Origin: an uncultured Pseudomonadota bacterium | GTDB taxonomy: Bacteria; Myxococcota_A; UBA796; SXON01 | NCBI GenBank assembly: GCA_903844155.1 | Contig: CAIMSU010000232.1 | Coordinates: forward strand, 78,544-142,543 | Reading direction: 5' to 3' | Length of the DNA stretch: 64,000 nt | Part shown: in pieces, positions 1 to 8,953 of the stretch | Layout: every line of letters begins with the position of its first letter | Position numbering within the stretch: the first letter of the stretch is position 1 | The notes under the pieces: generated by a model | The model's input: the letters and a program-made list of their open reading frames with translations, nothing else | What the model was told of the DNA's origin: nothing | The model's database searches: none | Translations under genes and position numbers: made by a program

Positions 1-906
1 GCGGCGCTGTGGGGCCTGTCGAGCCCCGCCAGCCCCGAGCCGGACTGCCTCTGGCTCGCGCTGCCGCTCTTCCACACGCACGGGCTGGTTCTTGGCCTGC
101 ACGGCACGCTGCTCCGAGGGGCGCGCGCGATGCTGCAGGCCCGGTTTGAGCCGGTCGTTCCGCCGCCGGAGGTCACGCACATCTACGGCGTGCCGACCTG
201 GTACAGGCGCTGGCTCCCCCTGATGCACACCGACCCGGCGCCATTCCGGAGGTTGAAGCTGCTCGTGAGCGGCTCCGACGGCCTGGACGCGGCGACTTCC
301 GACGGCGTGTTTGCGGCGACCGGCCACCGGATCCTCGAGCGGTACGGGATGACCGAAACCATGATGATCTGCTCCAACCCTGGCGTTGGCGAGCGACGCG
401 CGGGGACGGTCGGGCCGCCGGTGGCAGGCGTCGCCGTTCGGCTCGTCGACGGGGAGATCGAGGTGTCCGGCCCGAGTGTTTTTGCGGGGTACCGGGGCGC
501 TGCGCCGCGCGCCTCGGAGTGGTTCGCGACGGGCGATGCGGGGGAGTGGGATTATGCCGGCTACCTGCGGATCGTCGGGCGAAAGAAGGAGCTGGTGATC
601 GTGGGTGGGGTGAACGTCTCACCGGCGGAGGTCGAGGCGATCTTTGTCGGTGTGCCGGGGACGGCTGAGATCGGCGCCTGCGGTGTGGCGGATGCGGACC
701 TTGGCGAGGTCGTCGCCCTGGCCGTGGTGCTGGCGGCGGGCGAGGACGAGGGTGCCGTGCGGGGCGCGATCGCGGGGCGTGCGCAGGCCCTCTCGGGACT
801 CAAGCGCCCGCGTCGGGTCCTGTTCCTCCCGGCGCTTCCCCGAAACGCGCTTGGAAAGCTGCAGCGCGGCGCCTTACGCGCGCTGATTGAGAGCCTGCCG
901 CCGTGA
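1..906 (+). CDS. Malonyl-CoA synthetase-like AMP-binding enzyme (5' end outside window)
   Basis: The reading frame is open from the first base, so about 301 C-terminal residues are visible and the start lies upstream. ANL-superfamily acyl-CoA synthetases activate a carboxylate as an acyl-adenylate and transfer it to CoA. Visible motifs are LPLFHTHGL, the adenylation motif ERYGMTET followed by SNP, the hinge region GYLRIVGRKKEL, and the C-terminal catalytic-lysine motif LPRNALGK. The FHTHGL and ERYGMTETMM-SNP pattern resembles malonyl-CoA synthetase (MatB) more than long-chain ligases, but substrate choice is inference. The stop overlaps the GTG start of the ylxR-like gene by 4 nt, so the two are translationally coupled. 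It takes the place usually held by nusA upstream of ylxR-infB. Confidence 0.85.
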   Translation, partial: AALWGLSSPASPEPDCLWLALPLFHTHGLVLGLHGTLLRGARAMLQARFEPVVPPPEVTHIYGVPTWYRRWLPLMHTDPAPFRRLKLLVSGSDGLDAATSDGVFAATGHRILERYGMTETMMICSNPGVGERRAGTVGPPVAGVAVRLVDGEIEVSGPSVFAGYRGAAPRASEWFATGDAGEWDYAGYLRIVGRKKELVIVGGVNVSPAEVEAIFVGVPGTAEIGACGVADADLGEVVALAVVLAAGEDEGAVRGAIAGRAQALSGLKRPRRVLFLPALPRNALGKLQRGALRALIESLPP

Positions 907-1532
907 AGCCGAAGAAGCCGCAACCCCGCCCGCAAACCGCGGCGCCCGTCCGCACCTGCATCGTGACGCGTGAACAACACCCCCAGGCCGAGCTGCTTCG
1001 CGTGTTCGCAGGGCCTGACGGCACCGCCTACATCGAGGCCGGCGGGCGACGAAAGGACGACGGGCGGGGCGCGTGGGTGTTGGCGACGGAGGCTGCGATC
1101 AGCGCGCTCGTCGCCCAGCCGGGCCGGGTCGCGAAGGCGTTGCAAGTCGACGTGATCGACTCGTCGCTGCTCCTCGCTCGTGCCCGCGAGCTCGCCGAGG
1201 CGCGGATCCTCGACTTCCTCTCGTTGTCGTCCCGAAGCGGGCGGCTGGCGAGCGGGGGCGAGGGGGCGACGGTCGCGGTGCGGGCTGGCGAGGCGGTCGC
1301 CCTGCTCGTCGCCAGCGATGCCTCAGCGACCTCGCTGGCGGATATTCGCGGGTCCCGGGACATCCCGGTGTACGTCCTCGCGCTTGACAAGGAGGCGCTG
1401 GGGCATCGGATTGGGAAGGGACTGCGCTCGGTGATCGCGCTTCGCCGCGGCGGACCCGCCGACGAGCTGGTGCTCTGGCTGGGGCGGCGGGCCGCGCTCG
1501 GTCCCCTTACGGGCGGACCCACGCCGGGTTGA
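903..1532 (+). CDS. ylxR: YlxR (DUF448) fused to an L7Ae-like YlxQ domain
   Basis: This 209-residue predicted RNA-binding protein carries a YlxR domain in roughly residues 15-75 (RTCIVTRE, LLRVF, GRRKDDGRGAWV). An L7Ae/YlxQ-like domain follows at about 85-200 (LDFLSLSSRSGRLASG, ALLVASDAS, VYVLALDKEALG). In Bacillus these are two genes, ylxR and ylxQ, between nusA and infB; a single fused protein is also known in some proteobacteria. The GTG start overlaps the upstream TGA (GTGA). infB follows after about 130 nt, which fits a role near translation or RNA metabolism. Precise function is unknown. Confidence 0.88.
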   Translation: MKPKKPQPRPQTAAPVRTCIVTREQHPQAELLRVFAGPDGTAYIEAGGRRKDDGRGAWVLATEAAISALVAQPGRVAKALQVDVIDSSLLLARARELAEARILDFLSLSSRSGRLASGGEGATVAVRAGEAVALLVASDASATSLADIRGSRDIPVYVLALDKEALGHRIGKGLRSVIALRRGGPADELVLWLGRRAALGPLTGGPTPG

Positions 1533-1661
1533 GTATCGGGGTGCAAAAACAGGGCACGCGCGTTACCGCCCCGTCCCCGTAGCTCTGCCGGTCCCTGCCC
1601 CTTCGCCTTTGGCGTACACAGCGGACCCCCACAGCGCTCGAAACCCCGACCAAGGGTCAGC

Positions 1662-4397
1662 ATGTCGATCAAAAACGACGCGATGGATCGCCTTCAAGGC
1701 GCCTCGAGCAAACCGTCAACGCGCGCGCCCGCCGTTGAGACCAAACCCGCAACCCCGGCCGCTGATCAGCGGGTCGGCGCTGGCGTTGTCCGGCGACGCG
1801 GCGAGGTCGCCCCCCCGCCTCCTCCCACCCCCGCGCCAGCAGCGCCGCGGACGATCCTGCGCCGTGGCGCTGGTCTCCCGCCGGTCGTCGTCGCGCCGCC
1901 GGTGGTCGAGACCCGGCCCGTGCAGCCCGTGCGCGCACCCGTCGCCCGTCCCATCGAGCCGGTTCGCGTCGCCGCGCCGGTCGTCGTAGAGGCGGAGCCC
2001 GTTGCCGTCGTGGTCGCCCCGGTCGTCGAGCAGGCGCCTCCCGAACCCGCCCCCGTCGAGCTCGCCCCGGTGGAGGTCCACGCCGAGGCGGAACCCGCCG
2101 AGCCTGTCGCCGCCCCACTGGTCGTTGAGCCGCCGGCCGTCGCCGTGGCCCCCGTCGTGGAGGCTGTCGCCCCCGTCGTGGTTCCCGCCCCAGCGCCCCC
2201 CGTCGAGGTGAGGCCCGAGCCGGCCCAGCCTACGCTCGATCGGGCCGTCATTGTCGATCGTCCCGGCGGTCACGGCCGCACGACGGTCACGCCCGCCCGT
2301 CCGACGCTGCAGCCGGTTTCCAACACGCCGATGCTCCCCGGGCTCGGCAAGGGCGTCATCGCCCTGCCCCCTGGCTTTGATCCGACCGATCCGACGGGTC
2401 GTCGTGGCCGCCCCGGCCTCGCGCCCGGCGCCACTCGCTGGACACCTCCCGGTGGACCCGGTGTCCGCCCCGCTGGCGGCCGCACCGATGCGCCCGCGGC
2501 CCCCGCGGCTCCGGGCGGCGATGCCAAGGACCGGAAGAAGGGGCGTCGGCCCGACCGGACCGAGCACACGATGTCGGAATTCGGCAAGGTCCGCAAGCCG
2601 AAGGGCAAGAAGGGCATGATCATGGCGCCAGTCGCCAAGATCAAGCGCCGCATCTCCATCGACGGCGACATCACGGTCGCCAACCTTGCGCACGAGATGG
2701 GCGTGAAGGGCGCCGAGCTCATCAAGGTGCTCATGCAAATGGGCACGCCGGCCACGGTCAACCAGACCATCGACTTTGCGACGTGCGAGCTCCTCGCGTT
2801 GGAGCTCGGCCACGAGGTCTACAGCGTCGCGTTCGACGAGTCCGAGCACTTGATCAAGTCGACGCTGGAGGATCGCTCGACGATCCCGATGCGCCCCCCC
2901 GTCGTCACGGTCATGGGCCACGTCGACCATGGCAAGACGACCCTGCTCGACGGCATCCGCAAGACCAAGGTCGCCGCGGGCGAGGCCGGCGGCATCACCC
3001 AGCACATCGGCGCCTACCAGGTCCAGAGCGGCGACAAGACCATCACCTTCCTCGACACGCCCGGGCATGCTGCCTTTTCGGCGATGCGAGCGCGCGGCGC
3101 GAAGGCGACGGACGTCGTCATCCTCGTCGTCGCGGCGGACGACGGCGTGATGCCGCAGACGATCGAGGCGATCAACCACGCGAAGGCGGCCAAGGTGCCG
3201 ATCGTCGTGGCGATCAACAAGATCGACAAGCCGGGCGTCGATCCCGCGCGCATCAAGCGCGAACTCATGAATCACGGCCTGGTGGCGGAAGAATTCGGTG
3301 GCGACACCATCTTCTGCCCGGTCTCGGCGCTGAAGGGCACCGGCATCGCCGACCTGCTCGAGAACGTGCTGATCACGGCGGAGGTCCTCGACCTTCGCGC
3401 GAACCCCGAGCGGCACGCAGAGGGCGTGGTCCTGGAAGCGCGGTTGGAGGTCGGCCGCGGTGCGGTCGTCAGCCTGCTGGTCCAGAACGGCACGTTGAAG
3501 CAGGGCGACATCCTCGTCATCGGCAACACCTGGGGCCGCGTGCGTTCGATGTCGGACGACGCGGGCAAGAAGATCAAGGAAGCTGGCCCCTCGCAGCCCG
3601 TCGAGATCTTCGGCCTGCAGGACGTTCCGTCCGCGGGTGCCGAATTCTCCGTCGTCGAGACGGAGAAGGACGCGCGCACGCTCGCCGAGCACCGCGCCGA
3701 GTCGGCCCGTCAGGGCGCGATGGCGCTGGCGCAACGCCAGAAGATGACCGTCGACGACCTCTACAAGCAGAGCGGCGTCGCGGTTCCGGTCGTCCACGTC
3801 GTCCTCAAGACGGACGTCGGCGGGACGATGGAGGCGCTGCGCGGCGCGCTGGAGGGGATCGCCATCCCCGGCACGCAGCTCAAGATCCTGCACGCGGCCA
3901 TCGGGCCGGTCACCGAGTCGGACATTACGCTCGCGGCCGCCAACGCCGCGACTGTCATCGCCTTCAACGTGAAGGCCGACGCGAAGGCGCGGGCCGCGGC
4001 CGACCAGTACGACGTGGAGATCAAGAAGTACGAGATCATCTACAACGTGATCGACGACGTGAAGGCGCGCATGCTCGGCACGCTCCCCACCGTGTTCGAG
4101 GAGCGGAAGACGGGCGAAGCCGAGGTTCGCGCGCTCTTCAAGGTCACCAAGGTCGGCACGATCGCCGGTTCGATGGTGCTCGACGGCGAGATCGTCCGTG
4201 GCGCGCTCGCGCGGGTCATGCGCGAGGGCAAGGTCGTGCACGAGGGCAAGATCCAGGCGCTCAAGCGGTTCAAGGACGACGTCAAGAAGGTCGAGAAGGG
4301 CTTTGAGTGCGGCATCTTCGTCGAGGACTTCGAGACCATCGCTGTCGGTGACGTGATCAGCTGCTTCGCACGCGTCGAGGTCCCCCGGACCGAGTGA
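1662..4397 (+). CDS. infB: Translation initiation factor IF-2
   Basis: This 911-residue GTPase delivers initiator fMet-tRNA to the 30S subunit and promotes subunit joining. The first ~300 residues are a low-complexity Pro/Ala/Val/Glu-rich linker, then a basic patch and an IF2_N-type domain (about 325-385, including [13 protein letters not shown]). The G domain begins near residue 410 with GHVDHGKT at 419-426, then DTPGHAAF and the NKID specificity motif. Domains II-IV follow, ending in a conserved C-terminal fMet-tRNA-binding module. Length is normal for a long-form IF-2. The ATG is preceded by AAGGGTC. It precedes ylxP as in many bacteria, but no rbfA follows. Confidence 0.97.
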   Translation: MSIKNDAMDRLQGASSKPSTRAPAVETKPATPAADQRVGAGVVRRRGEVAPPPPPTPAPAAPRTILRRGAGLPPVVVAPPVVETRPVQPVRAPVARPIEPVRVAAPVVVEAEPVAVVVAPVVEQAPPEPAPVELAPVEVHAEAEPAEPVAAPLVVEPPAVAVAPVVEAVAPVVVPAPAPPVEVRPEPAQPTLDRAVIVDRPGGHGRTTVTPARPTLQPVSNTPMLPGLGKGVIALPPGFDPTDPTGRRGRPGLAPGATRWTPPGGPGVRPAGGRTDAPAAPAAPGGDAKDRKKGRRPDRTEHTMSEFGKVRKPKGKKGMIMAPVAKIKRRISIDGDITVANLAHEMGVKGAELIKVLMQMGTPATVNQTIDFATCELLALELGHEVYSVAFDESEHLIKSTLEDRSTIPMRPPVVTVMGHVDHGKTTLLDGIRKTKVAAGEAGGITQHIGAYQVQSGDKTITFLDTPGHAAFSAMRARGAKATDVVILVVAADDGVMPQTIEAINHAKAAKVPIVVAINKIDKPGVDPARIKRELMNHGLVAEEFGGDTIFCPVSALKGTGIADLLENVLITAEVLDLRANPERHAEGVVLEARLEVGRGAVVSLLVQNGTLKQGDILVIGNTWGRVRSMSDDAGKKIKEAGPSQPVEIFGLQDVPSAGAEFSVVETEKDARTLAEHRAESARQGAMALAQRQKMTVDDLYKQSGVAVPVVHVVLKTDVGGTMEALRGALEGIAIPGTQLKILHAAIGPVTESDITLAAANAATVIAFNVKADAKARAAADQYDVEIKKYEIIYNVIDDVKARMLGTLPTVFEERKTGEAEVRALFKVTKVGTIAGSMVLDGEIVRGALARVMREGKVVHEGKIQALKRFKDDVKKVEKGFECGIFVEDFETIAVGDVISCFARVEVPRTE

Positions 4398-4741
4398 GCA
4401 CGGCGCCGATGAAGCCGAACCTCGCGTTCCTGCCGGCGCCGGACGAGGCGATCGTCGTCGGCGTCATGCGTCTTGTGCTGGAGGTACCTGGGAGCCGGTC
4501 GCTCAAGGATCGGCGCCACGGCGTGCGATCCGTCAAGGATCGGCTCGCCGCGCGGTTCGGCGCGGCCGTCGCCGAGGTCGGGCATCTGGAGAACCACGAG
4601 CGCTGCGTCCTGGCGGTCACCGTGGTCGGCAACGACGCGGGGCTCGTGCGATCGCGCCTCGACCAGATGCGGGGCGACGTGGACCAGCACGCGGACGTCA
4701 TCCTCGTCGACGCCTGCACGGTCGTCAGCCCCTGGCCCTGA
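4394..4741 (+). CDS. ylxP: YlxP/DUF503 family protein
   Basis: A 115-residue protein with the DUF503 signature: a beta strand VVGVMRLVLEVPG, then SRSLKDRRHGVRSVKDRL, and a second half with EVGHLENHERCVLAVTVVG. Members are small ferredoxin-like proteins found beside infB and rbfA and thought to act near ribosome assembly; the biochemical role is unsettled. The GTG start overlaps the infB stop (GTGA). An internal ATG at 4409 is an alternative start that would match the usual family N-terminus more closely. Confidence 0.85.
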   Translation: MSTAPMKPNLAFLPAPDEAIVVGVMRLVLEVPGSRSLKDRRHGVRSVKDRLAARFGAAVAEVGHLENHERCVLAVTVVGNDAGLVRSRLDQMRGDVDQHADVILVDACTVVSPWP

Positions 4742-4778
4742 GACCGCCGGGGTGGCCCGGCGCGGTTCCCGTGCGGGC

Positions 4779-4784
4779 GATAGA
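4779..4784 (+). promoter_or_regulatory. GATAGA -10-like box, larB
   Basis: GATAGA lies 8 nt before the larB ATG, and no Shine-Dalgarno sequence intervenes. This is consistent with a leaderless transcript. Confidence 0.45.
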
Positions 4785-4792
4785 GCCGCCGA

Positions 4793-5467
4793 ATGTCCGA
4801 GGTCGTGCCGTTCGCCACCGTTGATCACGCCCGCCTCGAACGGACCGGGTTCGCCGAGGTGATCTACGGGGCTGGCAAGTCCGGGGACCAGATCCTCGCG
4901 ATCGCGCTTTCCCTGCTCTCGCGCGGGCAGCTCGCCATGGCTACGCGCGTCGACCAGGAAAAAGCAGCGGTGCTCCTGATCGGCGCCGGTGGGGCATACG
5001 ACGCGCGCGCTCGGGTGTGGTGGTGTGGCGACGTGACCGAGCGCGCGGGCATCGTCGCGGTCGTCTGTGCCGGGACCAGCGACCTGCCCGTCTCCGAGGA
5101 GGCTGCCGTTTGCCTCGGCGTGATGGGCGTGACGGTGCGACGGGTGGTGGACGTTGGTGTGGCTGGCGTGCACCGGTTGATGAGCAAGATCGAGGAGATC
5201 CGGGCGTGCGACGTGGTCATCGTCGTGGCGGGCATGGACGGGGCGCTGCCAGGCGTGGTGGCGGGCCTTGTGAGCGCGCCGGTGATCGCTGTGCCGACGT
5301 CTGTGGGCTACGGGTCGAGCTTCGGCGGGCTCGCAGCCCTGCTGACCATGCTCAACGCCTGCGCGCCCGGCATCGCCGTGGTCAACATCGACAATGGGTT
5401 TGGGGCCGCAAGCCTGGCGGTGCGGATGCTCGGGGTGCGCCCGACCCCCCACGGCGCGGTCGGATGA
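4793..5467 (+). CDS. larB: Nickel-pincer cofactor biosynthesis protein LarB
   Basis: This 224-residue protein resembles the PurE/AIR-carboxylase fold of LarB. LarB carboxylates and hydrolyses nicotinic acid adenine dinucleotide in the first step of nickel-pincer nucleotide synthesis, the cofactor of lactate racemase and related enzymes. Diagnostic sequence includes EVIYGAGKSGDQ near the N-terminus, DVGVAGVHRL, VVAGMDGALPGVVAGL, PTSVGYGSSFGGLAALL and VVNIDNGFGAA. The ATGA overlap with larC marks a coupled operon. No larE (sulfur insertion) or larA-type enzyme lies in the window. Confidence 0.93.
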   Translation: MSEVVPFATVDHARLERTGFAEVIYGAGKSGDQILAIALSLLSRGQLAMATRVDQEKAAVLLIGAGGAYDARARVWWCGDVTERAGIVAVVCAGTSDLPVSEEAAVCLGVMGVTVRRVVDVGVAGVHRLMSKIEEIRACDVVIVVAGMDGALPGVVAGLVSAPVIAVPTSVGYGSSFGGLAALLTMLNACAPGIAVVNIDNGFGAASLAVRMLGVRPTPHGAVG

Positions 5468-6759
5468 TCCTGTACCTGGACTGTGCGGCGGGCGTGGCGG
5501 GAGACATGCTGGTGGCCGCGCTGATCCACGCTGGAGCGCCGCTTGAGGCCGTGCTCGCGGACGTGCGCTCGGTCGGGATCCCCGGCTGGGAGGCGCGCGT
5601 CGAGCGCGTTTTTCGTGGGCCGTACGCGGCGACGCGCTTCGTCGTCGAGCCCATCGCCGGCGCACAGACGTCGTCTGTCGTCGAGCAGCGGTCGCACGAC
5701 CACGGTCACGCTCACGACGTCGACCAGCGCGCGCACGGCCACGGCCACGACCACTCGCACGACCCCGTCGGCGACGACATCTTCCCCGGTCAGCCGCCCC
5801 GCGATTGGGCGACGATCCGGGCGCTTCTCCAGGCGTCGGGGCTGCCAGTACCGGTTCGCGATGCGTCCATCGCGGTGTTCACGCGCCTCGCGGAAGCGGA
5901 GAGCCGGGTCCACGGCGTTCCCGTCGACGGCGTGCAGTTCCACGAGGTCGGCGCCGTCGATTCGATCGTCGACATCGTCGCCGCCTGCTCCGCGATGGCG
6001 CATCTCGGGGTTCGCACCGTGGTCTCGACGCCCCTGCCGATGGGTCAGGGCACCGTCCGAACGGCCCACGGCCTCCTCCCCATCCCGGTCCCGGCAACAG
6101 TCGAGGTGCTACGGGGATTTCCGGTGATGCCAAGCCCCTTTGGGGGCGAACTGGTGACGCCGACGGGCGCCGCCATCGTCGCCACCCTGGCCGTCCCCGG
6201 TCCGATGCCGGCGATGATCGTGCGCTCGGTCGGCTACGGCGCCGGCAGCCGCAACCCGCGGGCCCACGCCAACGTGCTCCGCGTCGTGATCGGCGACGGT
6301 GACGCTGGGGGCGTTGCGCAGGTGGCGGAGCTCACAGCGCAGGTCGATGATCTCGCCGGCGAGGCTGTCCCGCCGCTGCTCGATGCGCTCTTCGCAGCCG
6401 GGGCGGTCGACGCGTTCGTGGTGCCGGTGGTGATGAAAAAGGGGCGGCCCGGCCTGTGGATCCACGCGCTCTGCCCGCCCGATGCGCGCGCGGCGGTGGG
6501 CGACGCGCTGCTGCGGCACTCTGGCAGCTTCGGCTACCGCCACCACCTGCTCGACCGCGAGGTGCTCGCCCGTCACCACGAGACGGTCGAGACCGCCTTC
6601 GGAGCCGTGCGGCTGAAGGTCGGCGCCCGGGCAGGGGCGGTGTTCCACACGGCGCCCGAGTACGAGGACTGCGCCGCTGCAGCCCAGTCCCACGGCGTGC
6701 CCGTCAGCGAGGTCTACCGGGCGGTGCTCGCGGCGGCCGCCCCGAAGGCGCACGAATGA
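5464..6759 (+). CDS. larC: Nickel insertion protein LarC
   Basis: This 431-residue LarC inserts nickel into the dithiolated pincer precursor in a CTP-dependent reaction. The start is the ATG overlapping the larB stop; the frame is open further upstream, but that stretch lies inside larB. The N-terminus MILYLDCAAGVAGDM is typical. A His-rich insertion at about residues 76-100 (HDHGHAHD, HGHGHDHSHD) is a likely Ni(II)-binding or storage loop. The core continues with FHEVGAVDSIVDIV, GQGTVRTAHG and LVTPTGAAIV. In many Firmicutes LarC needs a programmed frameshift between halves; here it is one continuous frame. The 3' end overlaps the PAS gene by 4 nt. Confidence 0.94.
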   Translation: MILYLDCAAGVAGDMLVAALIHAGAPLEAVLADVRSVGIPGWEARVERVFRGPYAATRFVVEPIAGAQTSSVVEQRSHDHGHAHDVDQRAHGHGHDHSHDPVGDDIFPGQPPRDWATIRALLQASGLPVPVRDASIAVFTRLAEAESRVHGVPVDGVQFHEVGAVDSIVDIVAACSAMAHLGVRTVVSTPLPMGQGTVRTAHGLLPIPVPATVEVLRGFPVMPSPFGGELVTPTGAAIVATLAVPGPMPAMIVRSVGYGAGSRNPRAHANVLRVVIGDGDAGGVAQVAELTAQVDDLAGEAVPPLLDALFAAGAVDAFVVPVVMKKGRPGLWIHALCPPDARAAVGDALLRHSGSFGYRHHLLDREVLARHHETVETAFGAVRLKVGARAGAVFHTAPEYEDCAAAAQSHGVPVSEVYRAVLAAAAPKAHE

Positions 6760-7394
6760 CCGATTCCGACCTCCTCATGCCACTCCTGGAGTGCATCGCC
6801 GACGCGGTGGTCGCGGCCGACGCCCACGGCCGCATCGTCCACTTCAACTCCGGCGCGTCGCGTCTGCTTGGTTGGTCGTCGACGGAGGCGGTGGAGCGGC
6901 TGCGCGTCCCCGATCTCTACGTAGACTCGGCAGACGCGCGGGTCGTGATGGTTCGCCTCCGCCAGCGCACCTCTGGGCTGCCCGGCGCCGCCGAGCCCAT
7001 GAACGTCGACTTGAGGCATCGCGATGGGTCCAGCGTCCCGGTCCGGCTCACCGCCGCCCGTGTGCGCGGGCGGGACGGCAACATCGGGACCGTCGGCGTG
7101 TTCTGCGACCGTCGCCCGCTGGCTGCGATGGAGGCCCGACTCCGCCTCGCCACGGAGCTGGTCGCGGACCGTGAACGCAGGGTGGAGGCGACGAACATCG
7201 GCCCCCGACTCGCGAGCGAGCTCGCCCAGCCGATGACCGCAGCCCTCGCCCACCTTGATCTCGTCGTCGAGTCCGGCCAGCTCCCCGAGGCCGCCGAGGA
7301 TCGCGTGATGCAAGCCCTCGACCAGCTTGAACGCGTTCGGGGCGTGCTCCACGAGCTCAACCGGCTCTCCACCCATTGGAAGGCGCCCCGCTGA
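6756..7394 (+). CDS. PAS-domain protein with degenerate histidine-kinase dimerisation helix
   Basis: This 212-residue cytoplasmic protein has an N-terminal PAS domain (about 5-125; CIADAVVAADAHGRIVHFN, then RLLGWSSTEAV and DLRHRDGSSVPV). A coiled helical region (130-205) resembles the HisKA helix of NtrB-like kinases. In the H-box the usual HELNQP-type motif reads SELAQP, so the phospho-acceptor histidine is Ser154, and no HATPase domain follows. It therefore cannot be a conventional kinase and is more likely a sensor or docking protein. It overlaps larC (ATGA) and the stress-protein gene (TGATG), so signal and output are probably made together. Confidence 0.78.
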   Translation: MTDSDLLMPLLECIADAVVAADAHGRIVHFNSGASRLLGWSSTEAVERLRVPDLYVDSADARVVMVRLRQRTSGLPGAAEPMNVDLRHRDGSSVPVRLTAARVRGRDGNIGTVGVFCDRRPLAAMEARLRLATELVADRERRVEATNIGPRLASELAQPMTAALAHLDLVVESGQLPEAAEDRVMQALDQLERVRGVLHELNRLSTHWKAPR

Positions 7395-8284
7395 TGTTCC
7401 GACAAATCCTCGCCCTCATCGCCTTTCCCGCCGGGCTGGACAACCCCGTTTCCGAGGGCCCGGATCTGGCGGTCATCGAGGCCGTGCGCGCGCTCTCGCT
7501 CCCCGGAGGCCCGGGGTCCCACCAGCCGGGCGGGCGTGTGTACTTGATGCATGTTCGCGAGCGATCACGGGGCTTTTTCGGTGCGGCCGCCCCGAGCGGC
7601 GGTCCGCTGCCCCAGGGACTCACGGCGACGGCGCGGGCGCTCGCGCACGAGGGCATCGAGGTCGTCACCCATTTTTGCGATGGGCGGCTGACGGAGGAGG
7701 TCGACCGGGTCGTGCGCGAGGAGCAGATCGACGTGGTCGTGGTCGGGCGACCGGCGAGGGGCTGGGGCGACCATGGGCTGCGGGTGGTTCGGCTCGCGGA
7801 CGCGCCGGTGCTGGTGATGCCGGAGGGGACGACGCTGCGGCGCGGTACTGCCGTGGTGGGAATGGACTTTTCGCACAACGCGGTCGCTGCGTGGGCGGCG
7901 GCGCGCGGGTTCCTGACGACGGTCACGGCCGTCGCCATCCTCGACCCTGAGGGCGAGCAGGCCAACGAGAAGGTGCTCCGGGCGCAGGTCCTGGAGACGT
8001 GGCGGGCGGCCGTCGCCACGCTGAAGGCGTCCGGGACCGTCGCCGAGAACGCCAACGCCGACCTGCGCATCGTCGCGTCGACGCGTCCGGCCGACACCCT
8101 GCTGCTGCTGGCAAAGGGCGCGGACCTGCTCGCGGTCGGGTCACGCGGCCTGACACCGCTGGCGGCGGTGCTGTTGGGGAGCACGGCCGAAAAACTTGGA
8201 GCAAAGTTCCCGAACCCGCTGCTGGTCTTCCGCGACCCCGGGACGAGGCGGGGGCTGTTCGAGAGCTTTCTCGGCGCGTCGTAG
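7394..8284 (+). CDS. Tandem UspA universal stress protein
   Basis: A 296-residue protein with two Usp domains. The first (about 1-140) holds VDVVVVGRPARGWGDHGL and ADAPVLVMP. The second (about 150-290) begins TAVVGMDFSHNAVAAW and ends in the nucleotide-binding pattern VGSRGLTPLAAVLLGSTAEK, close to G-2x-G-9x-G-S. The second domain probably binds ATP, while the first appears degenerate. The ATG at 7394 overlaps the PAS stop; an in-frame start 18 nt upstream is less likely. It ends the infB-lar-PAS-usp run, and a convergent gene follows 15 nt later. Confidence 0.85.
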   Translation: MFRQILALIAFPAGLDNPVSEGPDLAVIEAVRALSLPGGPGSHQPGGRVYLMHVRERSRGFFGAAAPSGGPLPQGLTATARALAHEGIEVVTHFCDGRLTEEVDRVVREEQIDVVVVGRPARGWGDHGLRVVRLADAPVLVMPEGTTLRRGTAVVGMDFSHNAVAAWAAARGFLTTVTAVAILDPEGEQANEKVLRAQVLETWRAAVATLKASGTVAENANADLRIVASTRPADTLLLLAKGADLLAVGSRGLTPLAAVLLGSTAEKLGAKFPNPLLVFRDPGTRRGLFESFLGAS

Positions 8285-8299
8285 GGCGCCGCCGAGCGG

Positions 8300-8953
8300 T
8301 CAGCCCGTCGCCAACCGCACCAGCCAGCCCGCGAGCTCTCGCGACCAGGCGCCCAGGTCGAGTCCGACCACGAGCGGGATGACGAGGATGATGCCGATCC
8401 CGAGTCTGGCGCGCGCATAGAGCCAGTTCCAGGCTGGCCTGAACGCCTCCGGCATCAACCAGTCGACGATACGGCTGCCGTCCAGCGGCGGAACGGGGAG
8501 CAGGTTGAACAGCGCAAGGGAGATGTTCAGCACGATGGTGGACGCGAGCACCTGACCGGCGGGCCCGACGGTGAATTCTGGAGCGAGAGCGCCGATGATC
8601 GCGAGCACGAGCGTGCAGGCCAGCGCGATCCCCACGTTCGAGAGCGGCCCGGCCATCGCGGTGAAGAGCATGCCGAATCGCCCGTCGCCCCCTCCCCGAA
8701 AGTTCGCCGGATTGACGATCACCGGCTTCGCCCACCCGATCGGCACGCCGAACAGCGGCAGGAGCACGGTGCCGACAAGGTCCACGTGCGCTGCGGGGTC
8801 CAGGGTGAGGCGGCCCTGGGACTCGGCGGTGTTGTCGCCCAGGAAGGCTGCTGCGCGCGCGTGCGCGTACTCGTGAACGGAGAGCGAGAGGACGAATGGG
8901 ATCCAGAAGACCAGCCGGGCGACCATGAGAGCGATGAGCGTGTCGCTGTCCAT
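8300..8953 (-). CDS. Site-2 protease-family (M50) membrane metalloprotease
   Basis: This 217-residue polytopic membrane protein belongs to the compact Rip/YwhC branch of site-2 proteases. The zinc motif HEYAH is at residues 27-31 inside the first membrane segment. The third metal-ligand motif NLLPVPPLDGSRI lies near residue 150. The conserved AGPLSN stretch lies between them. There is no PDZ domain. Such proteases cut membrane-embedded substrates such as anti-sigma factors. Its ATG overlaps the stop of the FtsH-like AAA+ gene by one base (TGATG), suggesting that the ATPase and the intramembrane protease work together. Confidence 0.9.
   Translation of the reverse strand: MDSDTLIALMVARLVFWIPFVLSLSVHEYAHARAAAFLGDNTAESQGRLTLDPAAHVDLVGTVLLPLFGVPIGWAKPVIVNPANFRGGGDGRFGMLFTAMAGPLSNVGIALACTLVLAIIGALAPEFTVGPAGQVLASTIVLNISLALFNLLPVPPLDGSRIVDWLMPEAFRPAWNWLYARARLGIGIILVIPLVVGLDLGAWSRELAGWLVRLATG

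Noticed and set aside
1716..4241. Long open frame of about 841 codons on the - strand inside infB
   Set aside because: It is an antisense shadow of a codon-biased, high-GC gene. The translation is rich in Arg/Asp/Gly/His with no domain, while the + strand encodes a complete IF-2.
5017..5463. N-terminal extension of larC through larB
   Set aside because: The extra residues are Arg/Gly-rich shadow sequence. The family N-terminus begins at the ATG overlapping the larB stop.
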